From: an uncultured Erysipelotrichaceae bacterium | GTDB lineage: Bacteria; Bacillota_I; Bacilli_A; Erysipelotrichales; Coprobacillaceae | DNA length: 34,540 bases | Direction: 5' to 3' | Assembly (NCBI GenBank): GCA_947573745.1 | Contig: CANPGX010000001.1 | Coordinates: 1-34,540 of the forward strand | Shown: one piece after another, positions 7,618-15,706 of the stretch | Layout of the letters: every line of letters begins with the position of its first letter | How positions within the stretch are numbered: the stretch's first letter is position 1 | The notes under the pieces: model-generated | Told to the model about the DNA's origin: nothing | The model's database searches: none | Seen by the model: the letters and a program-made list of their open reading frames with translations, nothing else | Made by a program: the position numbers and the translations under genes

Positions 7618-9051
7618 GTCTAATCTTTTTAATACTGTTTCTTTTCCTAATAAAGTCAAAATACTTGATAAATCCGGCCCATGCATTTGTCCAGTTAAAG
7701 CAATACGAATAGGCATATATAACATTTTTCCTTTAACTAATGTTTCTTGTTGCACCTTCTTGATACTTTCTTTAACATTTTCTTTTGTCAATACATCCAT
7801 TTTTTCAATATACTGTCGTAATGCAAGAAGTGGTTTTTTAACATCTTCTTGTAACATAAATTGTTGCGCCTCTTCGTCCAATGTAATTTCTTGCTCAAAG
7901 AAATAAGAAACCAAAGGAACTATTTCCTTACCATATGAAAGTTGTGCATGATAGGTTTCTACAAGCATTTGAATCCATTCCGATGATCGATGTGATAAAT
8001 CATAAGCTTCTTTTAAAAATGGTAAACACCATTCAACAGCTTCTTGAATACTTTTATCTTTCATATAACGATTGCTGACCCAGGTTAATTTATCTCTGTC
8101 AAACATAGATGGTGATCTTGATAACCGTTTTTCATTAAAATGCTGTATGAGTTCTTCCTTGGAGAAAATTTCCTGTTCTCCTTCCGGTGACCAACCCAGT
8201 AAAGCCAAGAAGTTAAACATAGCTTCGGGGATATAACCTTCATCACGGTACTGCGAAACAAATTGCATAATACTTTCATCTCGTTTAGATAATTTTTTTC
8301 TATTTTCATTGACAATCAATGTCATATGACCATATTGAGGTGCCTTCCATCCTAGCAAATCATACAACATTAATTGTTTTGGCGTATTAGACAAATGTTC
8401 CTCGCCACGGAAAACATGTGTAATATCCATGCAATGATCATCAATCACTACAGCAAAATTATAGGTTGGAATACCATTCGCTTTCACAATGACCCAATCA
8501 CCAATATCCCTTGATTCAAAAGAAACATGTCCACGAATCATATCTTCAAAAGCGTAAGTCTTATTTTCAGGAACACGCAAACGAATAGTATAAGGCTGTC
8601 CCTGTGCCTCTTTAAGAGCGACTTCTTCTGGGCTCAAGAAAGCACAACGTCCATTATAGCGCGGTGCTATGCCCTCTGAAACTTGACGTTCATGTTCCTG
8701 TTCCAACATTTCCTGTGTACAAAAACATTTGTAAGCATAACCTTGTTCTAGTAACCATTGAGCATAATGGCGATAAATATCTAAACGTTCCATTTGGCGA
8801 TAAGGCGCATATTTGGGGTTAGGACGATAAGGTGACTCATCTGGAACAATACCCAACCAAGCCAAATTTTCTAATTGACTCTCTTCCCCGCCTACAATAT
8901 TTCTTTCTACATCGGTATCTTCTAATCTAAAAATAAAATCGCCTTGATAATGTTTGGCAAATAAATAATTAAATAAGGCCGTTCTTGCCCCGCCGATATG
9001 TAAATGTCCTGTTGGACTAGGTGCATATCTTACTCTCACTTTTTCCATCAT
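7600..9051 (-). CDS. gltX: Glutamyl-tRNA synthetase
   Basis: A class I aminoacyl-tRNA synthetase that charges tRNA-Glu. Seen: the HIGH-type signature SPTGHLHIGGARTALFN near the N-terminus, the tRNA acceptor-binding FRLEDTD block, and the KMSKS-type KLSKRDES near residue 250, then the C-terminal anticodon-binding helical region. The length of 483 aa is typical. The usual zinc-binding region is recognisable as CFCTQEMLE with further residues. Two adjacent ATGs (9051, 9048) follow GAGG; the first is given. It starts one base after the ispF stop, so the two genes are co-translated. Confidence 0.97.
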   Translation of the reverse strand: MMEKVRVRYAPSPTGHLHIGGARTALFNYLFAKHYQGDFIFRLEDTDVERNIVGGEESQLENLAWLGIVPDESPYRPNPKYAPYRQMERLDIYRHYAQWLLEQGYAYKCFCTQEMLEQEHERQVSEGIAPRYNGRCAFLSPEEVALKEAQGQPYTIRLRVPENKTYAFEDMIRGHVSFESRDIGDWVIVKANGIPTYNFAVVIDDHCMDITHVFRGEEHLSNTPKQLMLYDLLGWKAPQYGHMTLIVNENRKKLSKRDESIMQFVSQYRDEGYIPEAMFNFLALLGWSPEGEQEIFSKEELIQHFNEKRLSRSPSMFDRDKLTWVSNRYMKDKSIQEAVEWCLPFLKEAYDLSHRSSEWIQMLVETYHAQLSYGKEIVPLVSYFFEQEITLDEEAQQFMLQEDVKKPLLALRQYIEKMDVLTKENVKESIKKVQQETLVKGKMLYMPIRIALTGQMHGPDLSSILTLLGKETVLKRLDRTLLS

Positions 9052-9052
9052 T

Positions 9053-9532
9053 TTATCCTCTTTTCTTTAACATCACGACACAATGGGCCTCTACACCTTG
9101 TTCTTGTCCAACAAAGCCCAGTGACTCTCCTCGTGTTGCTTTAACATTAATTCTGTCTTCATCACAATGTAATACCTTTGCAATATTCATTTTCATTTGT
9201 GGTATATGTGGTGCCATCTTTGGTTTTTCAATTAAAATAAGTGCATCGAGGTTAGATATCTCATAGCCTTCATCTATCATCATTTGATAAGTTTTTTCTA
9301 AAAGGATCATCGAAGAAATACCACGATATTGTTCGTCTGTGTCCGGAAAATGTTTTCCTATATCTCCTTTTCCTAAAGCACCTATAATACTTTCAATCAC
9401 CGCATGAAGCAAAGCATCTGCATCACTGTGTCCCTTTAACCCTTTATCATGCGGAATTTCTACGCCTCCTAAAATGAGTTTTCTATGTGATACCAATGCA
9501 TGAATATCCACAGATTGCCCAATCCTATACAT
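9053..9532 (-). CDS. ispF: 2-C-methyl-D-erythritol 2,4-cyclodiphosphate synthase
   Basis: Fifth enzyme of the MEP isoprenoid pathway; it cyclises CDP-methylerythritol phosphate with loss of CMP and acts as a trimer. Seen: metal ligands Asp9 and His11 (SVDIHALV), GHSDADALLHA with His43, HFPDTD, and the C-terminal KATRGESLGFVGQEQGVEAH signature. The length of 159 aa is standard. It is the first gene of a two-gene operon with gltX, an arrangement known in Firmicutes. The promoter region at 9541-9580 is shared with the divergent rlmA-like gene and holds an extended -10 (TGCTAAAAT) for this direction. Confidence 0.96.
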   Translation of the reverse strand: MYRIGQSVDIHALVSHRKLILGGVEIPHDKGLKGHSDADALLHAVIESIIGALGKGDIGKHFPDTDEQYRGISSMILLEKTYQMMIDEGYEISNLDALILIEKPKMAPHIPQMKMNIAKVLHCDEDRINVKATRGESLGFVGQEQGVEAHCVVMLKKRG

Positions 9533-9580
9533 ATTTTCACCCTCTTTGTCGCTATTTTAGCATATATTTTTTTTAATGAA

Positions 9581-9610
9581 TAGACACCCTTACAAAATTT
9601 CATGTATAAT
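9581..9610 (+). promoter_or_regulatory. Promoter of the rlmA-rluD-like operon
   Basis: TAGACA (9581-9586) and TATAAT (9605-9610) are separated by 18 bases on the plus strand, about 30 bases before the start codon at 9639. It differs from the sigma-A consensus at one -35 position. Confidence 0.6.
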
Positions 9611-9638
9611 GGAAAAACAAAGAAAGGAATGTGATTTT

Positions 9639-10442
9639 ATGAAATGTCTAGCTTGTCCAAAGTGTAAGCTTCCTCTCATTCAAATAGGACCCTCTTTTAA
9701 ATGTGCTGCTTCTCATACTTATGATCTTGCTAAGAAAGGTTATCTCAATGTTTTATTAAATCCTGACAAATCAACCAATCATCCTGGTGATAGTAAAGAA
9801 AGTCTCATAGCTAGAAAAGCTTTTTTAAATAAAGGATACTATGATGGGATTTCCCATCAAGTGATCGATATCATCCAGCAATATCGCCCTGGTCCATTAT
9901 CGATTCTTGATCTTGGATGTGGGGAAGGTTACTATACTTATCGTATGAAACAACACATGCCAGAGCATGATTATTATGGATTAGATATCTCTAAAGAAGC
10001 CATCATGATGGCTACACGTTATGATCCTTCAATTTGCTGGCTGGTGGGAAATTCTAAAAATCTGCCCATCTTAGATCATCAACTTGATGTCATTTGTGCC
10101 CTATTTACAGTTGTCAATAAAGATGAAATTGCCCGCTGTTTAAAAAAAGAGGGTATCATGATCCACGTTACTGCTAATGCACATCATTTAATCGAATTAA
10201 AAAAACAAATTTATGATGAAATCAAAATAAAATCTGATCAATATCTTAAACTGCCATTCCCTATTTTATCTTCTAAGGATTATATTCAAAAAGTTCATAT
10301 TCAATCACGTGAAGATACCCTTAATCTCTTAAAAATGACACCCCATTATTATCATATTAAGCAAGATAAAAGAGATATTCTCAATACTTTAGATTCACTT
10401 GATATCACGATTGATATCAAAATCACTGTTTATACTTTATGA
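9639..10442 (+). CDS. RlmA-family 23S rRNA (guanine-N1)-methyltransferase
   Basis: A 267-aa SAM-dependent rRNA methyltransferase of the RlmA(I)/RlmA(II) type, which modify G745/G748 in 23S rRNA helix 35. Seen: an N-terminal zinc-binding region (CLACPKCKLPL, then FKCAASHTYDL), the family-typical KKGYLNVLL and PGDSKE, and the SAM-binding motif ILDLGCGEGYYTY (about residues 92-104) followed by YGLDISKEAI. The start is the ATG at 9639, with AAAGGAATG upstream; an earlier in-frame ATG at 9576 lies before the promoter. The stop overlaps the next start in ATGA. In Gram-positives the target is more often G748. Confidence 0.85.
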   Translation: MKCLACPKCKLPLIQIGPSFKCAASHTYDLAKKGYLNVLLNPDKSTNHPGDSKESLIARKAFLNKGYYDGISHQVIDIIQQYRPGPLSILDLGCGEGYYTYRMKQHMPEHDYYGLDISKEAIMMATRYDPSICWLVGNSKNLPILDHQLDVICALFTVVNKDEIARCLKKEGIMIHVTANAHHLIELKKQIYDEIKIKSDQYLKLPFPILSSKDYIQKVHIQSREDTLNLLKMTPHYYHIKQDKRDILNTLDSLDITIDIKITVYTL

Positions 10443-11325
10443 AATATCATTTAAAACATGAATGGCTTCATCTTAGTATTGATCAAACTTTTGATCAACA
10501 TACGATTCAAGATGTTTTAGATCATTTTTGTTGCGCCAAAAAGACACGTTATCTTTATTTTCAAAATCATGAAATCTTGCTTAACCATCATCTGGCCCAT
10601 CCTTCAGATGTCCTTCATCAAAAAGACATTCTCTCTATCAAAGCTTATGCCTATGAACAACCTGATTTTATTGCCCAGGATATTCCTTTTAAAGTTATTT
10701 ATGAAGATGATTTTTTGCTGATTGTGGATAAACCTGCACATTTACTTGTTCATCCAGATCAAAAACAAGGATTAGACACTTTGTGTAATGGAATTGCTTA
10801 TTATTATCAACAACATCACATTCAAAAAAAATCCGTTATATTCATCGTTTAGATCAAGATACAACCGGGCTCATTCTTTTTTGTAAATGCGCCTTTTTAC
10901 AACCGTTGCTCGATCAACAACTGAAAAAGAAAGACATTCAACGTTTTTATTTAGCGCAGGTAGAAGGCCATTTATCTTCCCCTGATTGGACAAAGATTCA
11001 CACATCTATTGCCAGAGATCGTCATCATTCCAATCAATATCGCGTACATACTTCCGGCAAAGAAGCCATCACTTATTATCGTACACTCCGTCAGCAAAAA
11101 AACACTTCTTTTGTTGAATGCTATCTTGAAACAGGTCGCACTCACCAAATTCGTGTTCATTTAGCTTCTATTCAACATCCCATTTGTCATGATCCTATCT
11201 ATGGAAAAAAAGATTCTTCCCCTTTAGCACTCCAGGCTTATAAAATGATTTTAACCCATCCTTTAACCCAAGAGCGTTTACTTGTTGAACTTCCCAAAGA
11301 AGATCTACTCACTTTTAGAAGTTAA
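10439..11325 (+). pseudogene. RluA/RluD-family pseudouridine synthase, interrupted at an A8 run
   Basis: The first frame (10439-10852) encodes an S4-like RNA-binding domain and the start of the catalytic domain (YEDDFLLIVDKPAHLLVHPD). It then runs to a TAG just after a run of eight A at 10824-10831. Reading one base back after that run restores the family signature RYIHRLDQDTTGLILF, with the catalytic Asp in HRLDQDTTG, and the frame stays open to 11325, ending with the GRTHQIRVHL motif. The join is in frame 0 as CAA-AAA-AAA, a perfect A_AAA_AAA slippery heptamer. It may be a lesion, a sequencing miscount, or rescued by slippage. The start overlaps the rlmA-like stop (ATGA). The 3' end overlaps the convergent thioesterase gene by 21 bases. 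Confidence 0.85.
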
Positions 11326-12054
11326 ATATTTCCATAGACATTTGACTTCAAAATACGTCACTTGGTCTTGTTCATCTGTTCCACGTACAATAAAACAAGT
11401 TTGATCCTTTCCTAAATACAGTTTGACACGGGTCATAGGGGGGATCTCTTTTTTATAAAAAATCGTCACATCCTCGATCATGTGGGTACGCATATCTTCA
11501 AGATCAACGACATCATAGACCCATTCTAAGTAACGTGCATTATTCATATGTTGATTTGTATCTATATCACTGAAATAAACTGTTCTTGTCATCTGATAAG
11601 TCAACAAAAATGGTATCTCAAAATGTTCTGGTTTATCGATAGGCGCATCATCCTCTTCTACCCTTGGAACAGACAAGCCTACTTTTTTAGGCATCACTAT
11701 ACTTCTTTTCTTCAAATCTAATAAAGTCCATATCGACGTACAGACAGCTAAAACTTCCCCACGTTCATCAGTAATTTGATAATATCTAGGAAAAATAACA
11801 GTACTGTTTTTCCCTACCCAAGTTTTGATTTCTACACATTGATTCAACGTTATTGGGTGATAAAAATGAAGACGTTGCTTAGAAACAACCCATCCGTAAT
11901 CACTCAATAAGGTCTCATGCCATAATTTTAATTCTAATGCATGTTGTGTAGCAATACTTGATAGTTCACTTAACAAACCAGATAATCGCCACATACCCTG
12001 CATATCGACATCCGAATAGCTGATTTTTTTCTTTTTCGCATAAGAAATCGTCAT
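11305..12054 (-). CDS. Acyl-ACP thioesterase (FatA/FatB-like, double hotdog)
   Basis: A 249-aa enzyme that hydrolyses acyl-ACP to free fatty acid. Two hotdog halves are visible: residues 1-125 with a VDMQG/MWRL region and the LDLKKR linker, then a second half with the catalytic-type signature SDIDTNQHMNNARYLEWV (Asp-Asn-His). The length is typical for bacterial acyl-ACP thioesterases, which are common in gut Firmicutes. The start is the ATG at 12054, preceded by GAGGTGAG; the GTG at 12063 lies within that ribosome binding site. The gene stands alone and converges on the pseudouridine synthase gene with a 21-base overlap. Confidence 0.88.
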   Translation of the reverse strand: MTISYAKKKKISYSDVDMQGMWRLSGLLSELSSIATQHALELKLWHETLLSDYGWVVSKQRLHFYHPITLNQCVEIKTWVGKNSTVIFPRYYQITDERGEVLAVCTSIWTLLDLKKRSIVMPKKVGLSVPRVEEDDAPIDKPEHFEIPFLLTYQMTRTVYFSDIDTNQHMNNARYLEWVYDVVDLEDMRTHMIEDVTIFYKKEIPPMTRVKLYLGKDQTCFIVRGTDEQDQVTYFEVKCLWKYLTSKSE

Positions 12055-12180
12055 AAAACTCACCTCAACTATTTATAATATCACATCATTTAAATATTTT
12101 TTTACTTTTTTATATGCTTCATACACTTTTTTTAGTATAATAATGATAATGAATATCATGTTGAAAGGAAGTTTTTTTAT

Positions 12181-12684
12181 ATGTCATTTTTTGAAAATAT
12201 ATCTTATAATGTTTTCCCTTGGATCTTGTTGCTTTTCTTTCTTTATTTTTTATTACTTCTAATCAATTCTTTAGTCATCTTTTACAAAGCAAAAAGAAAA
12301 GATCCTACAATGGAACATTGTTTAAGCCAACGAGGCATTATTTGTTTAGTCCTACTTACAGTCGCTTTTCTTGCTATCTTAATTTTTACGATTTATGCAT
12401 TTATCACTAAATTGAATAAAGAAGGAATAATGTCCGCTATGCAGAATATCAATCTTATCGCTATCTTTACACTTGTTTATGCACTTGAAATTCAAAATGT
12501 TATCATGGTCGGTAAAAAGAATATCCTTATTGGCAATACCCTATTTGAATACCGAAAAATGAAAAAAATTACCTACCCTAAAGGTAAGAAACTTTCTTTT
12601 GTCTATAGTCAAAAAGACATTCAAACATCCTTATTTTTTATAGATGTTACTAAACTAAAATCAGCCCTATCTAAAGCTAAATAA
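12181..12684 (+). CDS. Hypothetical membrane protein (167 aa)
   Basis: I do not recognise a family. Three hydrophobic segments are seen (about residues 12-35, 52-74 and 90-108), followed by a basic, probably cytoplasmic tail (RKMKKITYPKGKKLSFVY) resembling a small PH-like or DUF5673-like end. The gene has its own AAAGGAAG ribosome binding site and a TATAAT about 40 bases upstream, and it is followed by a bidirectional terminator, so it is monocistronic. The function is unknown. Confidence 0.7.
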   Translation: MSFFENISYNVFPWILLLFFLYFLLLLINSLVIFYKAKRKDPTMEHCLSQRGIICLVLLTVAFLAILIFTIYAFITKLNKEGIMSAMQNINLIAIFTLVYALEIQNVIMVGKKNILIGNTLFEYRKMKKITYPKGKKLSFVYSQKDIQTSLFFIDVTKLKSALSKAK

Positions 12685-12707
12685 GTTATATCGTCAATTA
12701 AAAAAAC

Positions 12708-12738
12708 AAACACCAAGTATCAAAATCTTGGTGTTTTT
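12708..12738. terminator. Bidirectional terminator
   Basis: A ten-base-pair perfect stem (12708-12717 with 12727-12736, AAACACCAAG/CTTGGTGTTT) has a nine-base loop. The plus-strand side ends in five T, and an A6 tract at 12701-12706 gives T on the minus strand. It separates two convergent membrane-protein genes. Confidence 0.88.
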
Positions 12739-12740
12739 CA

Positions 12741-13319
12741 TTAAAATAAAATATCATAATCAGCGTGATAACAACGTCTTAAATCTGGATAAACATGAGC
12801 GATACGAATACGACGCCGATGATTTCTCTCATTCATATAACAACAGACATCATATCTTTTTTTCACTTTGATACAAGTTAATTCATCTAATCGTGTAATC
12901 TTACATTTTCCGCCCCACCAAATATTCCAAAAACTTTCTCCATGAAGATATCGAAAAAAATAATCTTTTACTGTCTCTTCATTAACGATAATTCTTTTAA
13001 GACTATTTTTTTGATAAAACTGAACCTGCCATAAAACACCATACTCATCACAGACATAGGCTGTTGCTTTAGCCAAATAATAAATAGGTGAAAAATAAGC
13101 TCCTACAATAATCAATAAAAACAAAAGAAACATATAGGATATAGAAAAAATTAAAATAAAAACATCTGTTACACGGTTCTCTAGAAAAATAACACTCCCC
13201 GTAAACAAGAGCGATAATACAATGATCGATAACACCCATACGACACTATAAAGTGTGATATAAAACGGGTGGCATCCTTCCATACGTGCATATTCTTTAT
13301 CATACAAATAAACTTTCAT
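12741..13319 (-). CDS. Hypothetical membrane protein (192 aa)
   Basis: No family is recognised. Two strong membrane segments (about residues 20-45 and 52-80) are followed by a cytoplasmic region rich in Arg, Tyr and Trp (FRYLHGESFWNIWWGGKCKI). The shape resembles small PH-domain-like membrane proteins, but no motif supports this firmly. It starts right after the lspA stop (one base between ORFs), so it is the second gene of an lspA operon and ends at the terminator at 12708-12738. A role near the membrane is all that can be inferred. Confidence 0.7.
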   Translation of the reverse strand: MKVYLYDKEYARMEGCHPFYITLYSVVWVLSIIVLSLLFTGSVIFLENRVTDVFILIFSISYMFLLFLLIIVGAYFSPIYYLAKATAYVCDEYGVLWQVQFYQKNSLKRIIVNEETVKDYFFRYLHGESFWNIWWGGKCKITRLDELTCIKVKKRYDVCCYMNERNHRRRIRIAHVYPDLRRCYHADYDILF

Positions 13320-13320
13320 T

Positions 13321-13854
13321 TTATTCCTCCGATGAGTGACTCAACCACTTTCCTTTAAACATATGATCCTCTAATAAAATTTCAACAATGATCAACATGA
13401 CTCCTAGATAAATCGCAATATCTGCAACATTAAAGATAGGAAAATTCTTTCCAAAAAGAACAAAATCAATAAAGTCCACAACATATCCTAAAGAAAGTCG
13501 ATCAATGAAGTTGCCTATCATTCCGGAAAATAATAAGAGAAGTCCATAACGCGTAAATTTTTCTTGTGGTTTTGTATGAAGATAATAATAAACCATCCCA
13601 ATACTAGAAATCACAGTCACTAAAAAGAACAACCATAATTCTCCAGATAATATGCCAAACGCCGCTCCTTTATTATGGGTATATGTTAAATAAAAGAAAT
13701 TTTCAATAATTTCCTTGCTGTCTTGGACAACCAATGTCTCCATAACCAGTTTTTTTGTGACTTGATCGCCAATCACTACTAAAAGTACAACACATATTTT
13801 GAAAATGACGTGAATGATGGTCGTGGTTTTTGAATTGTTATGCCATTTCATCAT
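13321..13854 (-). CDS. lspA: Lipoprotein signal peptidase (signal peptidase II)
   Basis: A membrane aspartyl protease that removes the signal peptide of diacylglyceryl-modified prolipoproteins. Four membrane segments are seen. The conserved blocks are DQVTKKLV, YTHNKGAAFGIL, GNFIDRL with catalytic Asp118, and FNVADIAI with catalytic Asp145. At 177 aa it is slightly longer than usual because of an extra N-terminal stretch before the first helix. Starts at 13854 and 13851 are adjacent ATGs, preceded by GGGGGCGATGA. It lies downstream of pyrG but a terminator separates them; the hypothetical membrane gene follows directly. Confidence 0.95.
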   Translation of the reverse strand: MMKWHNNSKTTTIIHVIFKICVVLLVVIGDQVTKKLVMETLVVQDSKEIIENFFYLTYTHNKGAAFGILSGELWLFFLVTVISSIGMVYYYLHTKPQEKFTRYGLLLLFSGMIGNFIDRLSLGYVVDFIDFVLFGKNFPIFNVADIAIYLGVMLIIVEILLEDHMFKGKWLSHSSEE

Positions 13855-13890
13855 TCATCGCCCCCTTTCTTTTTATCTTACCACTGAAAA

Positions 13891-13920
13891 CAAAAAAAGA
13901 AAACGTCTTTATGCGTTTTC
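13891..13920 (-). terminator. Terminator after pyrG
   Basis: A seven-base-pair stem (13899-13905 with 13914-13920, GAAAACG/CGTTTTC) has an eight-base loop holding the pyrG stop and is followed on the minus strand by CTTTTTTTG. Confidence 0.75.
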
Positions 13921-15528
13921 CTTTTGATATTTTATAGCATGAGCTGCATTGATAAATCCTTGAAATAAGGGTTGCGAACGATTAGGTCTAGATGTAAATT
14001 CTGGATGAAATTGACTTCCCACAAACCAAGGATGATTTTCAATCTCAACAATTTCAACAAGATTGCGTTCTGGATTTATTCCTGAAAGAATAAGACCCTT
14101 TTCAACAAGAAGATCACGATATTCGTTATTGAATTCATAACGATGACGATGTCTTTCTTGTACTTCGGCAACACTGCCATAAGCTTGATAAGCCTTAGTT
14201 CCAGGAATAAGTTGACAGCGATAGTTTCCTAAACGTTGCGTTCCACCCATATCCTCAATACCTGCTTGATCACTCATGATATTAATAACTGGATGTGATG
14301 TTGTTTCATTAAATTCCAAAGAATCTGCATCTTCTAAACCACAAACATGTCGAGCATATTCTATTGTCATCAGTTGCATCCCTAAACAAATGCCTAAACA
14401 TGGTAATTGATGTGTACGAGCATATTCTATTGCGTCAATTTTTCCTTGAATGCCTCGATTACCAAATCCACCGGGAATGACAATACCATCTAAATCTTTC
14501 AATTTTTCTTCAACATTTTCTTTAGTGATCGTCTCTGAATTGATCCAACGAATATCAATATCACTATTCACATAATATCCAGCATGTCTTAGTGCTTCAT
14601 TAACAGATAAATAGGCATCCGGTAATTGAACATATTTTCCCACGACACCAATGGTTAATGTATCTGTCAGGCCTTTCACCCGCTGAATCAATGCATTCCA
14701 TTCTTCCATATGTGCTTTTGGTGCCTTGATGTTTAAATACTCTAAAACCAAGTCATCCATGTGCTGATGTAATAGTTGCACAGGGAGTTCATAAAGTACA
14801 TCAACATCAATATTCGCAATGACTGCTTTTGAAGGTACATTACAGAAAAGAGAAATTTTATCTTTAATGGCTTCATCAAAATCAATTTCACTTCGACAAA
14901 CAATGATATCTGGTTGAATTCCTAAGCCTCTTAACTCCTTGACACTATGCTGTGTTGGTTTGGTTTTCAATTCTTTACTAGCACGAATATAAGGCAATAA
15001 TGTTGTATGAATATATAAAGTATTTTCTTGTCCTAAATCTATACGTACTTGGCGAATAGCTTCTATGAATGGTAAGCTTTCAATATCCCCTACTGTACCG
15101 CCAATTTCTGTAATCACGATATCTGCCATAGAACTTTTTGCAGCAGCATAGATCTTACTTTTTATTTCATTGGTAATATGGGGAACAACCTGTACTGTTG
15201 CACCTAAATAATCCCCACGTCTTTCTTTCATGATCACATCTCGATAAATACGTCCTGTCGTGATACTTGAGTTTGTTTTGTGTGCTTCATCAATAAAACG
15301 CTCATAATGTCCTAGATCTAAGTCAGTTTCTGCACCATCTGCAGTGACAAAAACTTCTCCATGTTGATAAGGGGACATCGTTCCCGGATCTACATTAATA
15401 TAAGGATCTAATTTTTGCATAAAAACTTTTAATCCACGATTTTTTAAAATACGTCCTAATGAAGCAGCGGTGAGTCCTTTTCCTAGCCCAGAAACAACGC
15501 CACCTGTTACAAAAATAAACTTTGTCAT
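13909..15528 (-). CDS. pyrG: CTP synthase
   Basis: Makes CTP from UTP, ATP and glutamine. The N-terminal synthase domain shows KFIFVTGGVVSGLGKGLTA with the P-loop, DPYINVDPGTMSPYQHGEVF and TEIGGTVGDIES. The C-terminal glutaminase domain shows GGFGNRG, the nucleophile block LPCLGICLGMQ and SQFHPEFTSRP. At 539 aa it is full length. A ribosome binding site AGGAGGG precedes the ATG. The 5' leader contains an attenuator of the Bacillus pyrG type (separate entry), so expression is probably raised when CTP is low. Confidence 0.98.
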   Translation of the reverse strand: MTKFIFVTGGVVSGLGKGLTAASLGRILKNRGLKVFMQKLDPYINVDPGTMSPYQHGEVFVTADGAETDLDLGHYERFIDEAHKTNSSITTGRIYRDVIMKERRGDYLGATVQVVPHITNEIKSKIYAAAKSSMADIVITEIGGTVGDIESLPFIEAIRQVRIDLGQENTLYIHTTLLPYIRASKELKTKPTQHSVKELRGLGIQPDIIVCRSEIDFDEAIKDKISLFCNVPSKAVIANIDVDVLYELPVQLLHQHMDDLVLEYLNIKAPKAHMEEWNALIQRVKGLTDTLTIGVVGKYVQLPDAYLSVNEALRHAGYYVNSDIDIRWINSETITKENVEEKLKDLDGIVIPGGFGNRGIQGKIDAIEYARTHQLPCLGICLGMQLMTIEYARHVCGLEDADSLEFNETTSHPVINIMSDQAGIEDMGGTQRLGNYRCQLIPGTKAYQAYGSVAEVQERHRHRYEFNNEYRDLLVEKGLILSGINPERNLVEIVEIENHPWFVGSQFHPEFTSRPNRSQPLFQGFINAAHAIKYQKENA

Positions 15529-15548
15529 ATGATACCCTCCTATAAAAA

Positions 15549-15623
15549 CAAAAAAATGTCTCCCTGCAGGAAGACATATAGAGTGCCCTTTCGTATTTTA
15601 TCAAATCTTTGGTTCTAATGCAA
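15549..15623 (-). promoter_or_regulatory. pyrG promoter and CTP-responsive attenuator leader
   Basis: On the minus strand TTGCAT (15623-15618) and TAAAAT (15600-15595) are 17 bases apart. Six bases further the predicted transcript starts GGGCAC (15588). A leader hairpin follows at 15577-15556: nine pairs (ATGTCTTCC with GGGAGACAT, one G-T), loop TGCA, then seven T. In Bacillus subtilis pyrG, a transcript starting GGGC stutters extra G when CTP is low, and the poly-G pairs with the pyrimidine-rich left arm to prevent termination. The GGGC start, the UCUUCC left arm and the spacing fit this model; operation here is inference. Confidence 0.8.
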
Positions 15624-15706
15624 TAAAGAATTCCTATAAACAAAAAACACTTTTCAAATAAACAAATTATGATACACTAGAATATGAAAATCTTAGGGGG
15701 ATCATC

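Noticed and set aside
9576..9638. Longer start of the rlmA-like gene
   Set aside because: It begins upstream of the -35 box of the best promoter, and the ATG at 9639 has the ribosome binding site and the conserved N-terminus.
15395..15643. Minus-strand frame covering the pyrG leader and start
   Set aside because: It runs through the promoter and attenuator and overlaps pyrG in another frame; no motif or start signal.
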